Assembly (NCBI RefSeq): GCF_024539675.1
Contig: NZ_JAHHIT010000062.1
Location: forward strand, 1-57,922
From: Streptomyces hilarionis
GTDB lineage: Bacteria > Actinomycetota > Actinomycetes > Streptomycetales > Streptomycetaceae
Reading direction: 5' to 3'
Length of the DNA: 57,922 nucleotides
The notes under the pieces are model-generated. The model was given only the letters and a program-made list of their open reading frames with translations, ran no database searches and was not told the DNA's origin. Position 1 is the first letter of the stretch, and the number at the start of each line of letters is the position of its first letter. Both the position numbers and the translations under genes were made by a program. This document shows positions 8,113 to 16,308 of the stretch, piece after piece.

Positions 8113-8883
8113 TCACGGCTCGGGGTGGGCGTCGACGAGTTCGGGCTCCAGCCCCTCGCTCACCTCGGCGTGGCCCCGGCCGGCCTCGGCGCGCCACGCC
8201 TCGAAGGCCCAGGCGGTGAGGGTGACGACGGCCAGGCCGAGCAGCCAGCCGCCCACCACGTCGCTGAACCAGTGCACGCCGAGCGCGACCCGGGTGAAGC
8301 CGACGCCGACCACCGACACCACCGCGACGCACCAGCACGCGGGCCGCCAGGCGCGCGGCGCCAGCGGCAGCAGCACCAGCAGCAGGACGGCGAACGACGT
8401 GGTGGCCGTCATCGCGTGACCCGACGGGAAGGAGAAACCCGGCGCGTGCGCGACCGGATCCTCCAGGGACGGCCTGGCCCGCTCGACCACCGTCTTGACC
8501 AGGAGGCCGATCAGCCCGCCGGCCACCGCCGTCACGGCGGACCAGGCGGCCAGCCGCCACGCCCTGCGGTACAGCAGCCAGAGCGTGAGCAGGGCGACCA
8601 CCGTCCGCAGGACGGCCGGGTCCCAGACCCAGTCCGACAGGAAGCGCAGGACGGCGGTCCACGCCGGGTGGGCCACGGCCGTCTGGTGCAGTCGCTCGGC
8701 GGCGCCCGAGTCCAGGCGGCGCAGCGGCCGCCACCGGCCCTCGACGAGGACGAGCAGCAGCGCGAAGGGCACCGCGGCGACGGCGGCGACGACTGCGGCT
8801 CCCAGCAGCCGGGCGCCGAATCTGCGGTCGGCCGTCCGGCGACGATGGTCTCGAAGACGCCGGGCCGCGGCTCGCACAACCAT
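8113..8883 (-). CDS. PAP2-family membrane phosphatase
   Basis: A 256-residue integral membrane phosphatase of the PAP2 superfamily, with about five or six membrane spans. The three motifs are complete: KTVVERARP (K-x6-RP), PSGHAM (PSGH) and RVALGVHWFSD (R-x5-H-x3-D). Such enzymes act on phosphatidic acid, undecaprenyl diphosphate or related lipid phosphates at the outer membrane face; substrate cannot be read from sequence. Its ATG follows directly on the stop of the YihY gene (TGAATG), so it is the third gene of a tightly packed leftward operon with two other lipid/envelope genes. Confidence 0.88.
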   Translation of the reverse strand: MVVRAAARRLRDHRRRTADRRFGARLLGAAVVAAVAAVPFALLLVLVEGRWRPLRRLDSGAAERLHQTAVAHPAWTAVLRFLSDWVWDPAVLRTVVALLTLWLLYRRAWRLAAWSAVTAVAGGLIGLLVKTVVERARPSLEDPVAHAPGFSFPSGHAMTATTSFAVLLLVLLPLAPRAWRPACWCVAVVSVVGVGFTRVALGVHWFSDVVGGWLLGLAVVTLTAWAFEAWRAEAGRGHAEVSEGLEPELVDAHPEP

Positions 8884-9837
8884 TCAGACTCCAGGATCGG
8901 GTTCGATCGGCTCGGACCGCTGGGCCCGCGCGGCCTCCAGCTGCGCGGCGAACGCCAGTCCGAGGAAGAGGGCGATGGAGGTCAGGTAGGCCCACAGCAG
9001 CAGCGACATGAAGGCGCTGAGCGGGCCGTAGACCGTGTCGAAGGAGCCGCTGATCCCCAGGTAGAGACTCAGCAGCCAGGTCAGCGCCGTCCACAGCACC
9101 AGGTACACGGCGGCCCCGAAGGCCAGCCAGGTGTACCCGGGCTGCTTGCGGCGCGGCGAGCGGCGGAAGATCACGCTCGCCGAGATGAGCGCGAGCAGCA
9201 GCCCGGAGGGCCAGCGCAGCACCTCCCAGGCCGTCTGGGCTCCGCCGTCGAGCCGGTAGACGCTCACCGCCGCGGAGGCCAGGTCGCCGCCGGCCACCAT
9301 GACGATGAACCCCAGTCCGAGCGGCAGCCCGGCGCAGACGGACATCACCAGGCCGCGCAGGTACTTCTGCCGGAAGGGGCGGTCGCGCTCGTTGCCGTAG
9401 ATCCGGTTGGCGCCGCGCTCCACCTGGCACATCGCCGTGGTGGTGTTGACCAGGGAGAAGAGCAGGCCGAACCAGAGGGCGACCTGCGCGCCGTCGCCCG
9501 CCGTGTGCCGGCTGCGGTCGAGCGCGTCGTCGACCACGTCGGCGCTGGGCCCCTCGGCCATCCGGTGGATCGTCAGTTCCGCGATCCGGCCGATGTTCTC
9601 GGTGTGCAGGGTGGTCGACAGGCCGACGAACGCGATGGCCAGCGGTATCACCGACAGGACCGTCTGGAGGGCGAGCGCCCGGGAGTGGGTGAAGCCGTCG
9701 GCGTACCGGAAGCGGACGAAGGAGTCGCGCAGCAGGGCCCAGCTGCCGTAGCGGCGCAGCGACATCAGCGCCTCGTCGGCGGACAGTTCGTCGCCGGTCA
9801 TGTCCCGCGTCTCGGGGACCTTGGTCGCCGTACCCAT
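8884..9837 (-). CDS. YihY/BrkB-family membrane protein
   Basis: A 317-residue inner-membrane protein of the YihY (formerly ribonuclease BN/BrkB) family with about six membrane spans. Typical segments include SRALALQTVLSVIPLAIAF, VALWFGLLFSLVNTTTAM, YGNERDRPFRQKYLRG and VYGPLSAFMSLLLWAYLTSIALFLG. The family's biochemical role is unsettled. It lies between a PAP2-DAG kinase fusion (upstream gap 1 bp) and a PAP2 phosphatase (downstream gap 0 bp), so co-expression is near certain and a role in lipid or envelope handling is likely. Start ATG 9837. Confidence 0.88.
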   Translation of the reverse strand: MGTATKVPETRDMTGDELSADEALMSLRRYGSWALLRDSFVRFRYADGFTHSRALALQTVLSVIPLAIAFVGLSTTLHTENIGRIAELTIHRMAEGPSADVVDDALDRSRHTAGDGAQVALWFGLLFSLVNTTTAMCQVERGANRIYGNERDRPFRQKYLRGLVMSVCAGLPLGLGFIVMVAGGDLASAAVSVYRLDGGAQTAWEVLRWPSGLLLALISASVIFRRSPRRKQPGYTWLAFGAAVYLVLWTALTWLLSLYLGISGSFDTVYGPLSAFMSLLLWAYLTSIALFLGLAFAAQLEAARAQRSEPIEPDPGV

Positions 9838-9838
9838 G

Positions 9839-11599
9839 TCACGCGCCCCCCGTCGGCAGCAGCACGGTCAGCGCACCCGGCCGCACCTCGGCGGTCAGCA
9901 GGCGGCCGGGCGTCACCGGGTCGCCGTCGAGCTCGCGGGACTGCGGGGAGTCGAAGGCCAGTTCGGCCCGCCGGAACGTGAAGAACTCCACCGGCACGGC
10001 CCTGTCGTCGCCCTCGCCGCGTGCCGTGACGGTGTCCACCGCCGACGGCCGGGGCGGCTTGCGGCCGCCGCGCAGCAGCGTCGCCAGCGCACGCAGCCAG
10101 CCGCCCACCCCGCGCGGGTCGAGGATCAACAGGTCGAGGCGGCCGTCGTCCGGGCGGGCGGCGGGCAGCAGCGTGGTGCCGCCCTGCACGGTGCCGACGT
10201 TGCCGATGAGCACCATGCGGGCCGTGCGGTGCAGTTCGGGTGCGCCGTCGAGCCGGACGGTCAGGCGCATCCGCGGTGTGCGCAGGGCGCCGACGCCGGC
10301 CAGGACGTAGGCGGGCCAGCCCAGGACCGACTTGGCGCGGTCGTCGGTCTGTTCCATGATCGCGGCGTCCAGTCCGGCCCCGGACATGGCGGCGAAGTGG
10401 GTGGCGGCGAGATCGTCGCCCTCGATGCGGCCGAGGTCGATGCGGTGCGGAGTGCCACGCAGGGCGGCGTCGAGCGCGGCGGTGGGGGACAGGGGCAGAC
10501 CGAGGTTGCGGGCCAGCAGGTTCCCGGTGCCGCAGGGCACGAGGGCCAGCGGCACGTCGCTGCCGGCCAGGGCGTCCGCGGACGCCCGCAGGGTGCCGTC
10601 GCCGCCGCAGACCACGACCAGGCGGGCGCCGTCGCGGATCGCCGCCGCCGTCTGACCCGTGCCCGGGTCCTGCGCCGTGGTCTCGATGAACTCCGGCGCG
10701 TGGTGACCGTGGCGTTCCAGGACTTCCCGCAGCGCCTCGCGGTCCGCTTCCCCGGTCACCGTGGGGTTGAAGATCACCGCGGTGCGACCGCGGTCCGGTG
10801 TGCCGCCCGCGGCCGTCTCCGCGGTCACGGCGGACGGCGCGGGGCTCGCCTCGACCGGAGCGGTGACGGTGGTGTCGGTGAACAGGGCACGGCCCACGAT
10901 CAGCAGGGAGAGACTGCCGTTGGCCAGCCCGCCCATGACGTCCGTGGGGTGGTGCATGCCCCGGTAGAGGCGGGCGACGGCCACCACGACCGGCACGAGG
11001 AGCAGCAGACCGCCCACGACGCGCCGCCAGGGCCCGCGGAGCCGGGACAGCGCGAGCACGGCCAGCCCGCCGTAGAGCGCGGTGGCCGCCCCGGTGTGGC
11101 CGGAGGTGTAGCTGGAGGTGGGCGGGGAGGGGTCCAGGCGGTGCACCTCGGGGCGATGCCGGTCCACCGACTCGGTGATGACGAGGAACACCAGTGACTG
11201 GAGCGACACGGCGACGGCGAGGAAGGAGGCCTGACGCCACATCGGCAACCGGGGTATCAGGATCAGGCCCGCGCACACCAGGACGGTGACGGTGATCACC
11301 GTGAGCGTGTCACCGGCTTCCGACCCGAGGTACGACAGCCTCGTGAGGGTGCCGGTCCGGGCCCGTTCGAACCCCTCGTTGACGTCGTCCTCGACCGTGA
11401 TCGGCCACGCTCCGCGGGCGGGCCCGGTGATCAGCAGGCCGAGTCCCACCATCAGCGCACCCTGGCAGACCGTCAGCGCCCCGATGCGTGCGGCGGTTCG
11501 TCCCAGGCCGCGGGGCAGCGCGAACGAGCGGCCGGGCCGGGCGGTTCCCGGTCTCTCGCCGGGCAGTTCGGCCGGTCTCTCCGGTGCAGCGGTCGGCAT
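9839..11599 (-). CDS. PAP2 phosphatase-diacylglycerol kinase fusion protein
   Basis: A two-domain protein of about 586 residues. The N-terminal half is a PAP2-like membrane domain with a degenerate first motif (VDRHRP, no lysine at the usual place), TSGH as second motif and RLYRGMHHPTD as third. The C-terminal half is a DAGK catalytic domain with VVVCGGDGTLRASADAL (GGDGT) and LVPCGTGNLLARNLGL. It could cycle between phosphatidic acid and diacylglycerol or act on related lipid phosphates. Start choice: ATG at 11599 with GGGAG 5 bp upstream; ATG 11602 or GTG 11611 are alternatives. First gene of the operon with YihY and PAP2 genes. Confidence 0.87.
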   Translation of the reverse strand: MPTAAPERPAELPGERPGTARPGRSFALPRGLGRTAARIGALTVCQGALMVGLGLLITGPARGAWPITVEDDVNEGFERARTGTLTRLSYLGSEAGDTLTVITVTVLVCAGLILIPRLPMWRQASFLAVAVSLQSLVFLVITESVDRHRPEVHRLDPSPPTSSYTSGHTGAATALYGGLAVLALSRLRGPWRRVVGGLLLLVPVVVAVARLYRGMHHPTDVMGGLANGSLSLLIVGRALFTDTTVTAPVEASPAPSAVTAETAAGGTPDRGRTAVIFNPTVTGEADREALREVLERHGHHAPEFIETTAQDPGTGQTAAAIRDGARLVVVCGGDGTLRASADALAGSDVPLALVPCGTGNLLARNLGLPLSPTAALDAALRGTPHRIDLGRIEGDDLAATHFAAMSGAGLDAAIMEQTDDRAKSVLGWPAYVLAGVGALRTPRMRLTVRLDGAPELHRTARMVLIGNVGTVQGGTTLLPAARPDDGRLDLLILDPRGVGGWLRALATLLRGGRKPPRPSAVDTVTARGEGDDRAVPVEFFTFRRAELAFDSPQSRELDGDPVTPGRLLTAEVRPGALTVLLPTGGA

Positions 11600-11708
11600 C
11601 ATGTCTCCCACGGGTCGGCGCCGTACGGCGGTGTCGGCCGCGGACGTTGCGGCCGATCCACCGTCTGCCCCTGAAGTGCGCGCGCAGACCTGTCACAGGT
11701 GGACGACT

Positions 11709-11724
11709 GATCGGCGCGCCGATC
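11709..11724. promoter_or_regulatory. 16-bp perfect palindrome upstream of the PAP2-DAGK operon
   Basis: GATCGGCGCGCCGATC is a perfect palindrome lying 110 bp upstream of the PAP2-DAGK start and 83 bp beyond the STAS stop. It may be an operator for the lipid operon or part of a terminator after the STAS gene; there is no T run, which favours an operator. Confidence 0.35.
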
Positions 11725-11806
11725 GGGGCCGCACACCGGCGAGGCGGCCCCCCCCGGCCGAGGGGAGGGGAAGGGAGGCAGGGCGAGCCCGCGCCGGGCG
11801 TCGAGG

Positions 11807-12172
11807 TCAGCCGCGGGAGCCGCGCGGGCCGCGGGGCGCAGGCGGCCGGCGGTGCCCGGCCGGGTCGGCGGTCAGCAGCCGGTGGGTCCCCGTCAGGACG
11901 AGCAGGTGCCGCGGCTGGTGGCGCAGCCCGGTGACGGTGAGGCGACCGCCCTGGGCCCGGACGCGCCGGCGCAGCAGCAGAAGGAGGTTCAGGCCGCTGG
12001 AGTCCATGAACGCCACGCCCGAGAGGTCCATCTCCAGCGTCGTGCAGTGCGCCGGGACGAGGGACGCGGCCTGGGCGAGTTCCGGGTGGGTCTGTAGATC
12101 CATGTCTCCGGCGACGGTGATCACGGTGTGGGTGGGATGGTGCTGTGTCGTCGTCACGGCGAGGACGTTCAC
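11807..12172 (-). CDS. STAS-domain anti-sigma factor antagonist-like protein
   Basis: A 121-residue single STAS domain of the SpoIIAA/RsbV kind. The phosphorylatable serine region is MDLSGVAFMDSSGLNLLLLL, with DSSG as the conserved motif; the N-terminus HTVITVAGDMDLQTHPEL is the usual first strand and helix. A Pro/Arg-rich tail follows. I chose the GTG at 12172 because AGGGGG precedes it; the longer frame to 12286 has no ribosome site. No RsbW-type kinase lies nearby, so its partner is elsewhere, which is common for the many orphan STAS proteins in Streptomyces. Confidence 0.85.
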   Translation of the reverse strand: MNVLAVTTTQHHPTHTVITVAGDMDLQTHPELAQAASLVPAHCTTLEMDLSGVAFMDSSGLNLLLLLRRRVRAQGGRLTVTGLRHQPRHLLVLTGTHRLLTADPAGHRRPPAPRGPRGSRG

Positions 12173-12403
12173 GGTCCGCCCCCTGTCGGGGTCGAGCCCA
12201 TCACGCCCTGCGAGGCGAGGGCGTCGAGCGTGCGCAGTGGGCGCGCACGCAGCCGAGCAAGACAACCCGTACCGCGTCCCGGTCACGCTGTGACCTCTGA
12301 GAGCGGCGCGGGGTCTCCTACCAGACCAGGCTGGTTGTCCTTGCAGCGTCGCACAGACCGCCGCGCTCCGACAGGCCGCCCCGGCGGCCGGCCGCGAACC
12401 GGG

Positions 12404-12958
12404 TCACCGACGACCGGGGCCGCCTGCGGGAGCGGTTTCGGGGGCGGCCACGGAGGTTCGCAGGTGCGAGCAGCTGCCCCGCACGGCGGCCGGGGGGATC
12501 CGCGGAATGCGCATGCGGCGCAGCAGACCGCGGGTGAGACGGGTCTCCAGCGTGGTGCGCCAGGTGACGCCGGGATGACGGGACCGCAGGTGCGACAGGG
12601 CGCGGGTGCCGAGCCCGCAGTCGCGGAACGGCTCGTCGAGAACGACGTCCGTGATCACGCCCTCGGCGCACTCGTCGCAGGCCCGATAGGTCACCTGCCC
12701 GACGACTTTGCGGATGTGAACCAGCAGGAGGCACTCCTCGCCCGTCCCCGCCGGAGCCGTGGAGGGCAGCAGTTCGACCCCTCGGTAGGCCAGGAGCCGC
12801 CGGTGCCACCGGCCCCCTCGTCGTCCGGTGCGCCGGTGCCTTCCCTCGTGCCGTTCCTGTGCGGCGTCCTCGCGTACAGGCCGACCGTGTGCGTTGCTCG
12901 TGACGTACATCTGGTTTCCCTGCATCCCTCGCGGCTGCCCCCGAACCGCGTACCTCAT
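12404..12958 (-). CDS. GNAT-like acetyltransferase domain protein
   Basis: A 184-residue protein whose middle resembles a GNAT fold: LLLVHIRKVVGQVTYRACDE, then GVITDVVLDEPFRDCGLGTRALSHLRSRHPGVTWRTT, in which RDCGLGTRA matches the acetyl-CoA pyrophosphate loop R/Q-x-x-G-x-G/A. The N-terminus is rich in Arg, Gly and His. The ATG at 12958 is well supported by AAGGAGG 6 bp upstream. Substrate unknown. A conserved-hypothetical Streptomyces protein is the alternative reading, because the rest of the GNAT signature is weak. Confidence 0.65.
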   Translation of the reverse strand: MRYAVRGQPRGMQGNQMYVTSNAHGRPVREDAAQERHEGRHRRTGRRGGRWHRRLLAYRGVELLPSTAPAGTGEECLLLVHIRKVVGQVTYRACDECAEGVITDVVLDEPFRDCGLGTRALSHLRSRHPGVTWRTTLETRLTRGLLRRMRIPRIPPAAVRGSCSHLRTSVAAPETAPAGGPGRR

Positions 12959-13075
12959 TCGCGCCTCCTTCGCGCAAACGGTCCGTTCGGACGCCTCCCG
13001 GCCCGGACGCCTCCTCCCGCGCGGCGCCCGGCATGACAAGCTGTGCTCTCCACTGCCCAGTGCCAGGAGGTCACC

Positions 13076-13318
13076 ATGGCCGCAGAGTCTGCATCGCCCG
13101 AAGGCTCGGAGCCGGTCGACGGCGAGAGCGGTCCCCTCTCTCCCGACGACGACGGTCAGAACGACTTGAAGCGCAAGTTCCGTGAGGCTCTGGCCCGCAA
13201 GCGCGGCGTGCAGGCCGACGCCGGCGACGCCGCGGGGAACGCCGGCACCTCGAAGATCCACGGGGCGCACGGCCCGGCGGCGAGCCAGCGGTCGTTCCGA
13301 CGCAAGAGCGGCGGCTGA
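13076..13318 (+). CDS. DUF5302 family protein
   Basis: An 80-residue hydrophilic protein that matches the DUF5302 pattern I know from Streptomyces: an acidic N-terminus, then NDLKRKFREALARKR (amphipathic helix) and SKIHGAHGPAASQRSFRRKSGG at the C-terminus. The ATG at 13076 has a perfect AGGAGG 6 bp upstream. Function unknown; highly charged, no membrane span, likely small cytosolic protein. The gene stands alone and is divergent from the GNAT-like gene, about 118 bp away. Confidence 0.85.
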   Translation: MAAESASPEGSEPVDGESGPLSPDDDGQNDLKRKFREALARKRGVQADAGDAAGNAGTSKIHGAHGPAASQRSFRRKSGG

Positions 13319-13460
13319 GTTCCGGGGGTGGGCCCCCCTGGCACACGAACCCGGCCGCGCCCCTGTCAGGTGAACTCGGGTGAGGACGGCGGCACTCGTC
13401 CGGCGGCCGGGCGGGCGCGCCGGGGTCTCCCGGCCGCCTGCCGGCCCGCCCGCCGGGCCG

Positions 13461-13477
13461 AGCCGTGACGAACGGCT
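13461..13477. terminator. Short hairpin between convergent genes
   Basis: AGCCGT-gacga-ACGGCT forms a 6-bp stem at the 3' end of the acetyltransferase gene and downstream of DUF5302. The flanking 13400-13460 stretch is also highly self-complementary (GGCCGGGCGGGC and relatives). There is no clear T run, so it is only a candidate terminator. Confidence 0.3.
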
Positions 13478-14078
13478 AGGAGTCGGCCGTGCGCGTCGTG
13501 AGGTCCTCGTCGGTGATCGCGCGGACCACCCGGCACGGTGTGCCGACGGCGACGCTCATCGGGGGGATGCTCCGGCTGACGACGCTGCCGGCGCCGATGA
13601 CCGACCCGTAGCCGATGCGCACGCCGGGCAGGATCACCGCGTTGCTGCCGATCCACACCTTGTCCTCGATCACGACGGGTTCGGAGAACCGCCCGAAGTC
13701 GTCGCGGCGCGAGGGGTGCACGGGGTGGCCCGTGGTGGTCAGCGTGACGCTGGGGGCGATCATGACGCCGTCGCCTATGCGGATGTCGACGTCGTCGACG
13801 AACGTCAGGTTCACGTTGCCGAAGAAGTCGTCGCCGATGTGGACGTTGCTGCCGAACCCGGCGTGGAACGGCGGCAGCAGCACCGTGCGTTCGCCGATCG
13901 AGCCGAAGATCGCGACGAGCAGCGAACGGCGCTTGTCCTCTTCGCCCGGCGGCGTCCGGTTGTACTCGAAGATCTGGTCCGTGCGCCGGCGGGGAGCCTG
14001 GAAGGCCGCCTCCGACTCGGTGTAGACGAGCCCCTTGGCGATGCGGGCCAGGACTTCTTCCTCGTGCGTGTCCGTCAC
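13476..14078 (-). CDS. Sugar O-acetyltransferase (maltose/galactoside acetyltransferase family)
   Basis: A 200-residue hexapeptide-repeat acetyltransferase. An N-terminal Mac region (ARIAKGLVYTESEAAF...RTDQIFEYNRT) precedes the left-handed beta-helix: FHAGFGSNVHIGDDFFGNVNLTFVDD, IRIGDGVMIAPSVTLTTTGHPV, VVIEDKVWIGSNAVILPGVRIGYGSVIGAGSVVSRSIP. The histidine in TTTGHPVHPSRR is the expected catalytic base. It transfers acetyl from acetyl-CoA to a sugar; the natural acceptor is unknown for most members. The GTG at 14078 (VTDTHEEE) follows GGGAG. The gene stands alone. Confidence 0.9.
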   Translation of the reverse strand: MTDTHEEEVLARIAKGLVYTESEAAFQAPRRRTDQIFEYNRTPPGEEDKRRSLLVAIFGSIGERTVLLPPFHAGFGSNVHIGDDFFGNVNLTFVDDVDIRIGDGVMIAPSVTLTTTGHPVHPSRRDDFGRFSEPVVIEDKVWIGSNAVILPGVRIGYGSVIGAGSVVSRSIPPMSVAVGTPCRVVRAITDEDLTTRTADS

Positions 14079-14224
14079 AGCGGAGTGCTCCCTCACTCGG
14101 ATTCCTCGGGCACCGGCCCGACGCGCCCCCGGCCCCGACGCGCCCTGCGCGACCGCGCGTCCGAAGCCTACGTGCACACCCGAGAGGCCCCCGTGCAACC
14201 TCACCCGGGGTCCGGCGCCGGAAG

Positions 14225-15613
14225 CTAGTCGTCCAAGGGCAACCACGCCTCCGCGCTCGTGTCCTTCGTCCCGAACCAGTAATGCGGCATTCCCTCGATG
14301 CTGGTGGTGTGGAACGGGCGGCCGTGGTCGTCGATGCGGATCGTGCCGGTGCGGCCCTGGGAGGACCAGTCGAGCTCGAGGTACCAGCGGGCGTCGTAGA
14401 CCTGCGTCGTCGCGTCCACCAGCAGCACCTCGGGGTCCTCGGCCGAGACGCGGTAGGGGAAGCGGACGGCGGGGACGCTCTCCTGGCCGTCCGAACTCTT
14501 CTGCGGGCGGGTGAGGGGACGGTCGGCGTCGAGGTTCACCGCGAAGTTGCGGGGCGTGAGGTCGCCGCCGCAGCCCTGACCCATGGAGTAGGCGATCCCC
14601 GAGCGCGGCCGGTCGCGGCTCACGATGCGGACGTGGAGCGCCTCCAGGACCACGGCGGTGGACGACCGCCCCTGCACCGAGACCCGCACCCTCGTCTCCC
14701 GCCCGTGCACCGCGCCCTGCGACACCGCCCAGGCTCCGGCGTCCTGCTCCACCGGCGGCGGAGGCACCTGCGCGGGCGGCTTGTCGACGACGTAGTCCTG
14801 CCCGCAGCCCATGTCCCAGATCAGGGAGGTGGTCCAGGCGAGGGGCAGTGCGGCGGGCGGTTTCGCGGTCGGGCCCGGACCGCCGACCGCGGCCGTGGGG
14901 GAGGGAGCCGGGTGGTGTGCGGCGTGCGAGGCGGAGCTGCGGGACGGGGTCGGGGACGTGTCGGCCGACGGTCTCACCGAACGGTGGGGCACGCCGGGGG
15001 CGGTTGTCCCGGGGCTCCCGGGGCGGACGGCGTCAGCCCGCGGGGAGTGGTCGTCCGACAGCGCGTAGGCGCCCCCCAGAGCCGCGAGTACCGCGCACGC
15101 GACGGCACTCGCCGCCCAGATCCTCCGGCGGCGGAACCACGGTCGGGAGCCGGGGGCGGGCACGGACCGGTCCAGGTCGAGAGCGTCCCCGCGGTCCTCG
15201 CCGTCCCCGTCGGTCCCTCCGTCCCGCACTGCCGGTGCCGATGCTGCTGCCGCCGCCGACCCGGCTCCCGCTGTCGGTCCCGAGGACGGGGACGCGGGTG
15301 CTGGTGCGGGGAGGGGAGAGGGCGGATCCGCCGGATCATCGGCAGCGGCCGTCCGTACCCGCTGCCGGGCCGCGACCGCCGCCAGCCACAGGCGGTGCAG
15401 CTCCAACCGCTCCTGCGGAGTCGCCTCGCAGAAGGCCGCGAGCCGTTCCACCGGCGCGAAGTCCTGCGGCACCGCCTCGCCCGCGCAGTACCGGTGCAGC
15501 GTGGAGGTGTTCATGCTGACGCGACGTGCCAGGGAGCCGTAGCTCCGGTCCGTGCGGTCCTTGAGTCGACGCAGCAGCGCCGCGAACTCCTCCACGTCGT
15601 CCCGACCCGACAC
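14225..15613 (-). CDS. Membrane-anchored XRE-type transcriptional regulator
   Basis: A 462-residue protein with an N-terminal helix-turn-helix (DVEEFAALLRRLKDRTDRSYGSLARRVSMNTSTLHRYC), a Pro/Ala-rich linker, a membrane span (IWAASAVACAVLAALGGAYAL, after the basic RPWFRRRR), a Ser/Pro/Thr-rich extracytoplasmic linker and a C-terminal domain of about 190 residues with several Cys and Trp residues (SLIWDMGCGQDYVVDKPP; GQGCGGDLTPRNFAV). The DNA-binding part is cytosolic and the C-terminal part outside, so it may sense an envelope signal. The GTG at 15613 has GGAGG 4 bp upstream. Similar proteins occur widely in Streptomyces without assigned ligands. Confidence 0.82.
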   Translation of the reverse strand: MSGRDDVEEFAALLRRLKDRTDRSYGSLARRVSMNTSTLHRYCAGEAVPQDFAPVERLAAFCEATPQERLELHRLWLAAVAARQRVRTAAADDPADPPSPLPAPAPASPSSGPTAGAGSAAAAASAPAVRDGGTDGDGEDRGDALDLDRSVPAPGSRPWFRRRRIWAASAVACAVLAALGGAYALSDDHSPRADAVRPGSPGTTAPGVPHRSVRPSADTSPTPSRSSASHAAHHPAPSPTAAVGGPGPTAKPPAALPLAWTTSLIWDMGCGQDYVVDKPPAQVPPPPVEQDAGAWAVSQGAVHGRETRVRVSVQGRSSTAVVLEALHVRIVSRDRPRSGIAYSMGQGCGGDLTPRNFAVNLDADRPLTRPQKSSDGQESVPAVRFPYRVSAEDPEVLLVDATTQVYDARWYLELDWSSQGRTGTIRIDDHGRPFHTTSIEGMPHYWFGTKDTSAEAWLPLDD

Positions 15614-15751
15614 CGATCCTCCGTCGTCCGCCCGCGATCGCCCATCCCAGGCACTCGTATGAGCGCACGTCAGATGCGCTGGGACGGTTCCATTGTCCCC
15701 GACGGGGCCGAATTCGTTGCGCCGGACCACGGTGACAGCCGATGCTCTTGG

Positions 15752-15778
15752 CGTCGTACCGGCCGGGCCGGTACGACG
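15752..15778. promoter_or_regulatory. 13-bp perfect inverted repeat upstream of the I36 gene
   Basis: Arms CGTCGTACCGGCC (15752-15764) and GGCCGGTACGACG (15766-15778) are perfectly complementary with one base between. The repeat ends 62 bp before the ATG of the I36 gene, between it and the divergent XRE gene. There is no T run, so it looks more like an operator than a terminator. Confidence 0.5.
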
Positions 15779-15840
15779 GGCCGCATCCGCGACCGGGCGC
15801 CGCCCGCGTGCCCCACACCTCACCACCTGGAGATTCGACC

Positions 15841-16218
15841 ATGACGTCCCTCATCCGCAAGGCGGCCGCTCTCGCGGGCGCCGGCGTGGCCATCGCGACC
15901 ATGTCCGCGACCGGCGCTTCGGCGGCTGCCGCGGAGTCTCCCACCCACGGCTGCCCGTATCCCTACGTCTGCTTCTACGTCGACGAGCACGCCTGGGACT
16001 CGGGTACGCCGGTCGCCAAGTACCGTGACGTCACGAGTTCTTACCAGACGGTCAGGTCCCGCCCGCACTACCACGTGGTGAACACCCGGAACGACGACGT
16101 GGCGTACCTGCGGCTTCAGGACGGCAGCTCGATCTGTCTGCCGCCGAACAGCGAGACCGCGTTCACGAACGCCTACAGCGTCACCGGCATACGGATCTCC
16201 ACCAGTTCCACCTGCTGA
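15841..16218 (+). CDS. Secreted peptidase inhibitor family I36 protein
   Basis: A 125-residue exported protein. The signal peptide (MTSLIRKAAALAGAGVAIATM...ASAAAA) is cleaved around residue 28-31. The mature part starts with the family hallmark CPYPYVCFYVDE and has VNTRNDDVAYLRLQDGS and a C-terminal Cys; Cys38, Cys44, Cys100 and Cys125 could pair as two disulfides. I36 members related to SMI inhibit metalloproteases, but many are uncharacterised. The ATG at 15841 follows GGAG. A paralogue lies at 57325-57705. The target could include the snapalysin-like protease in this window, but nothing in the sequence proves it. Confidence 0.85.
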   Translation: MTSLIRKAAALAGAGVAIATMSATGASAAAAESPTHGCPYPYVCFYVDEHAWDSGTPVAKYRDVTSSYQTVRSRPHYHVVNTRNDDVAYLRLQDGSSICLPPNSETAFTNAYSVTGIRISTSSTC

Positions 16219-16284
16219 AACCGTGGCCGCCCGGGCCGTTACCCGTGCGGCTGCGGCATCGTGACGATCGGAAGCCTTCCGGCC

Positions 16285-16293
16285 TGCTAGGAT
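16285..16293 (+). promoter_or_regulatory. Candidate promoter (extended -10) upstream of aldo/keto reductase
   Basis: TGCTAGGAT combines an extended TGn with a TAGGAT -10 hexamer, matching the vegetative Streptomyces -10 consensus. The -35 region is weak (GTGACG at 16261, spacing 21). Transcription would start near 16300, giving a leader of about 170 bases. Confidence 0.45.
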
Positions 16294-16308
16294 CCCGGTC
16301 GTCACGTG

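Noticed and set aside
8495..8989. Plus-strand frame opposite the PAP2 and YihY genes
   Set aside because: Antisense to two genes with full motif sets; no ribosome site and no recognisable domain.
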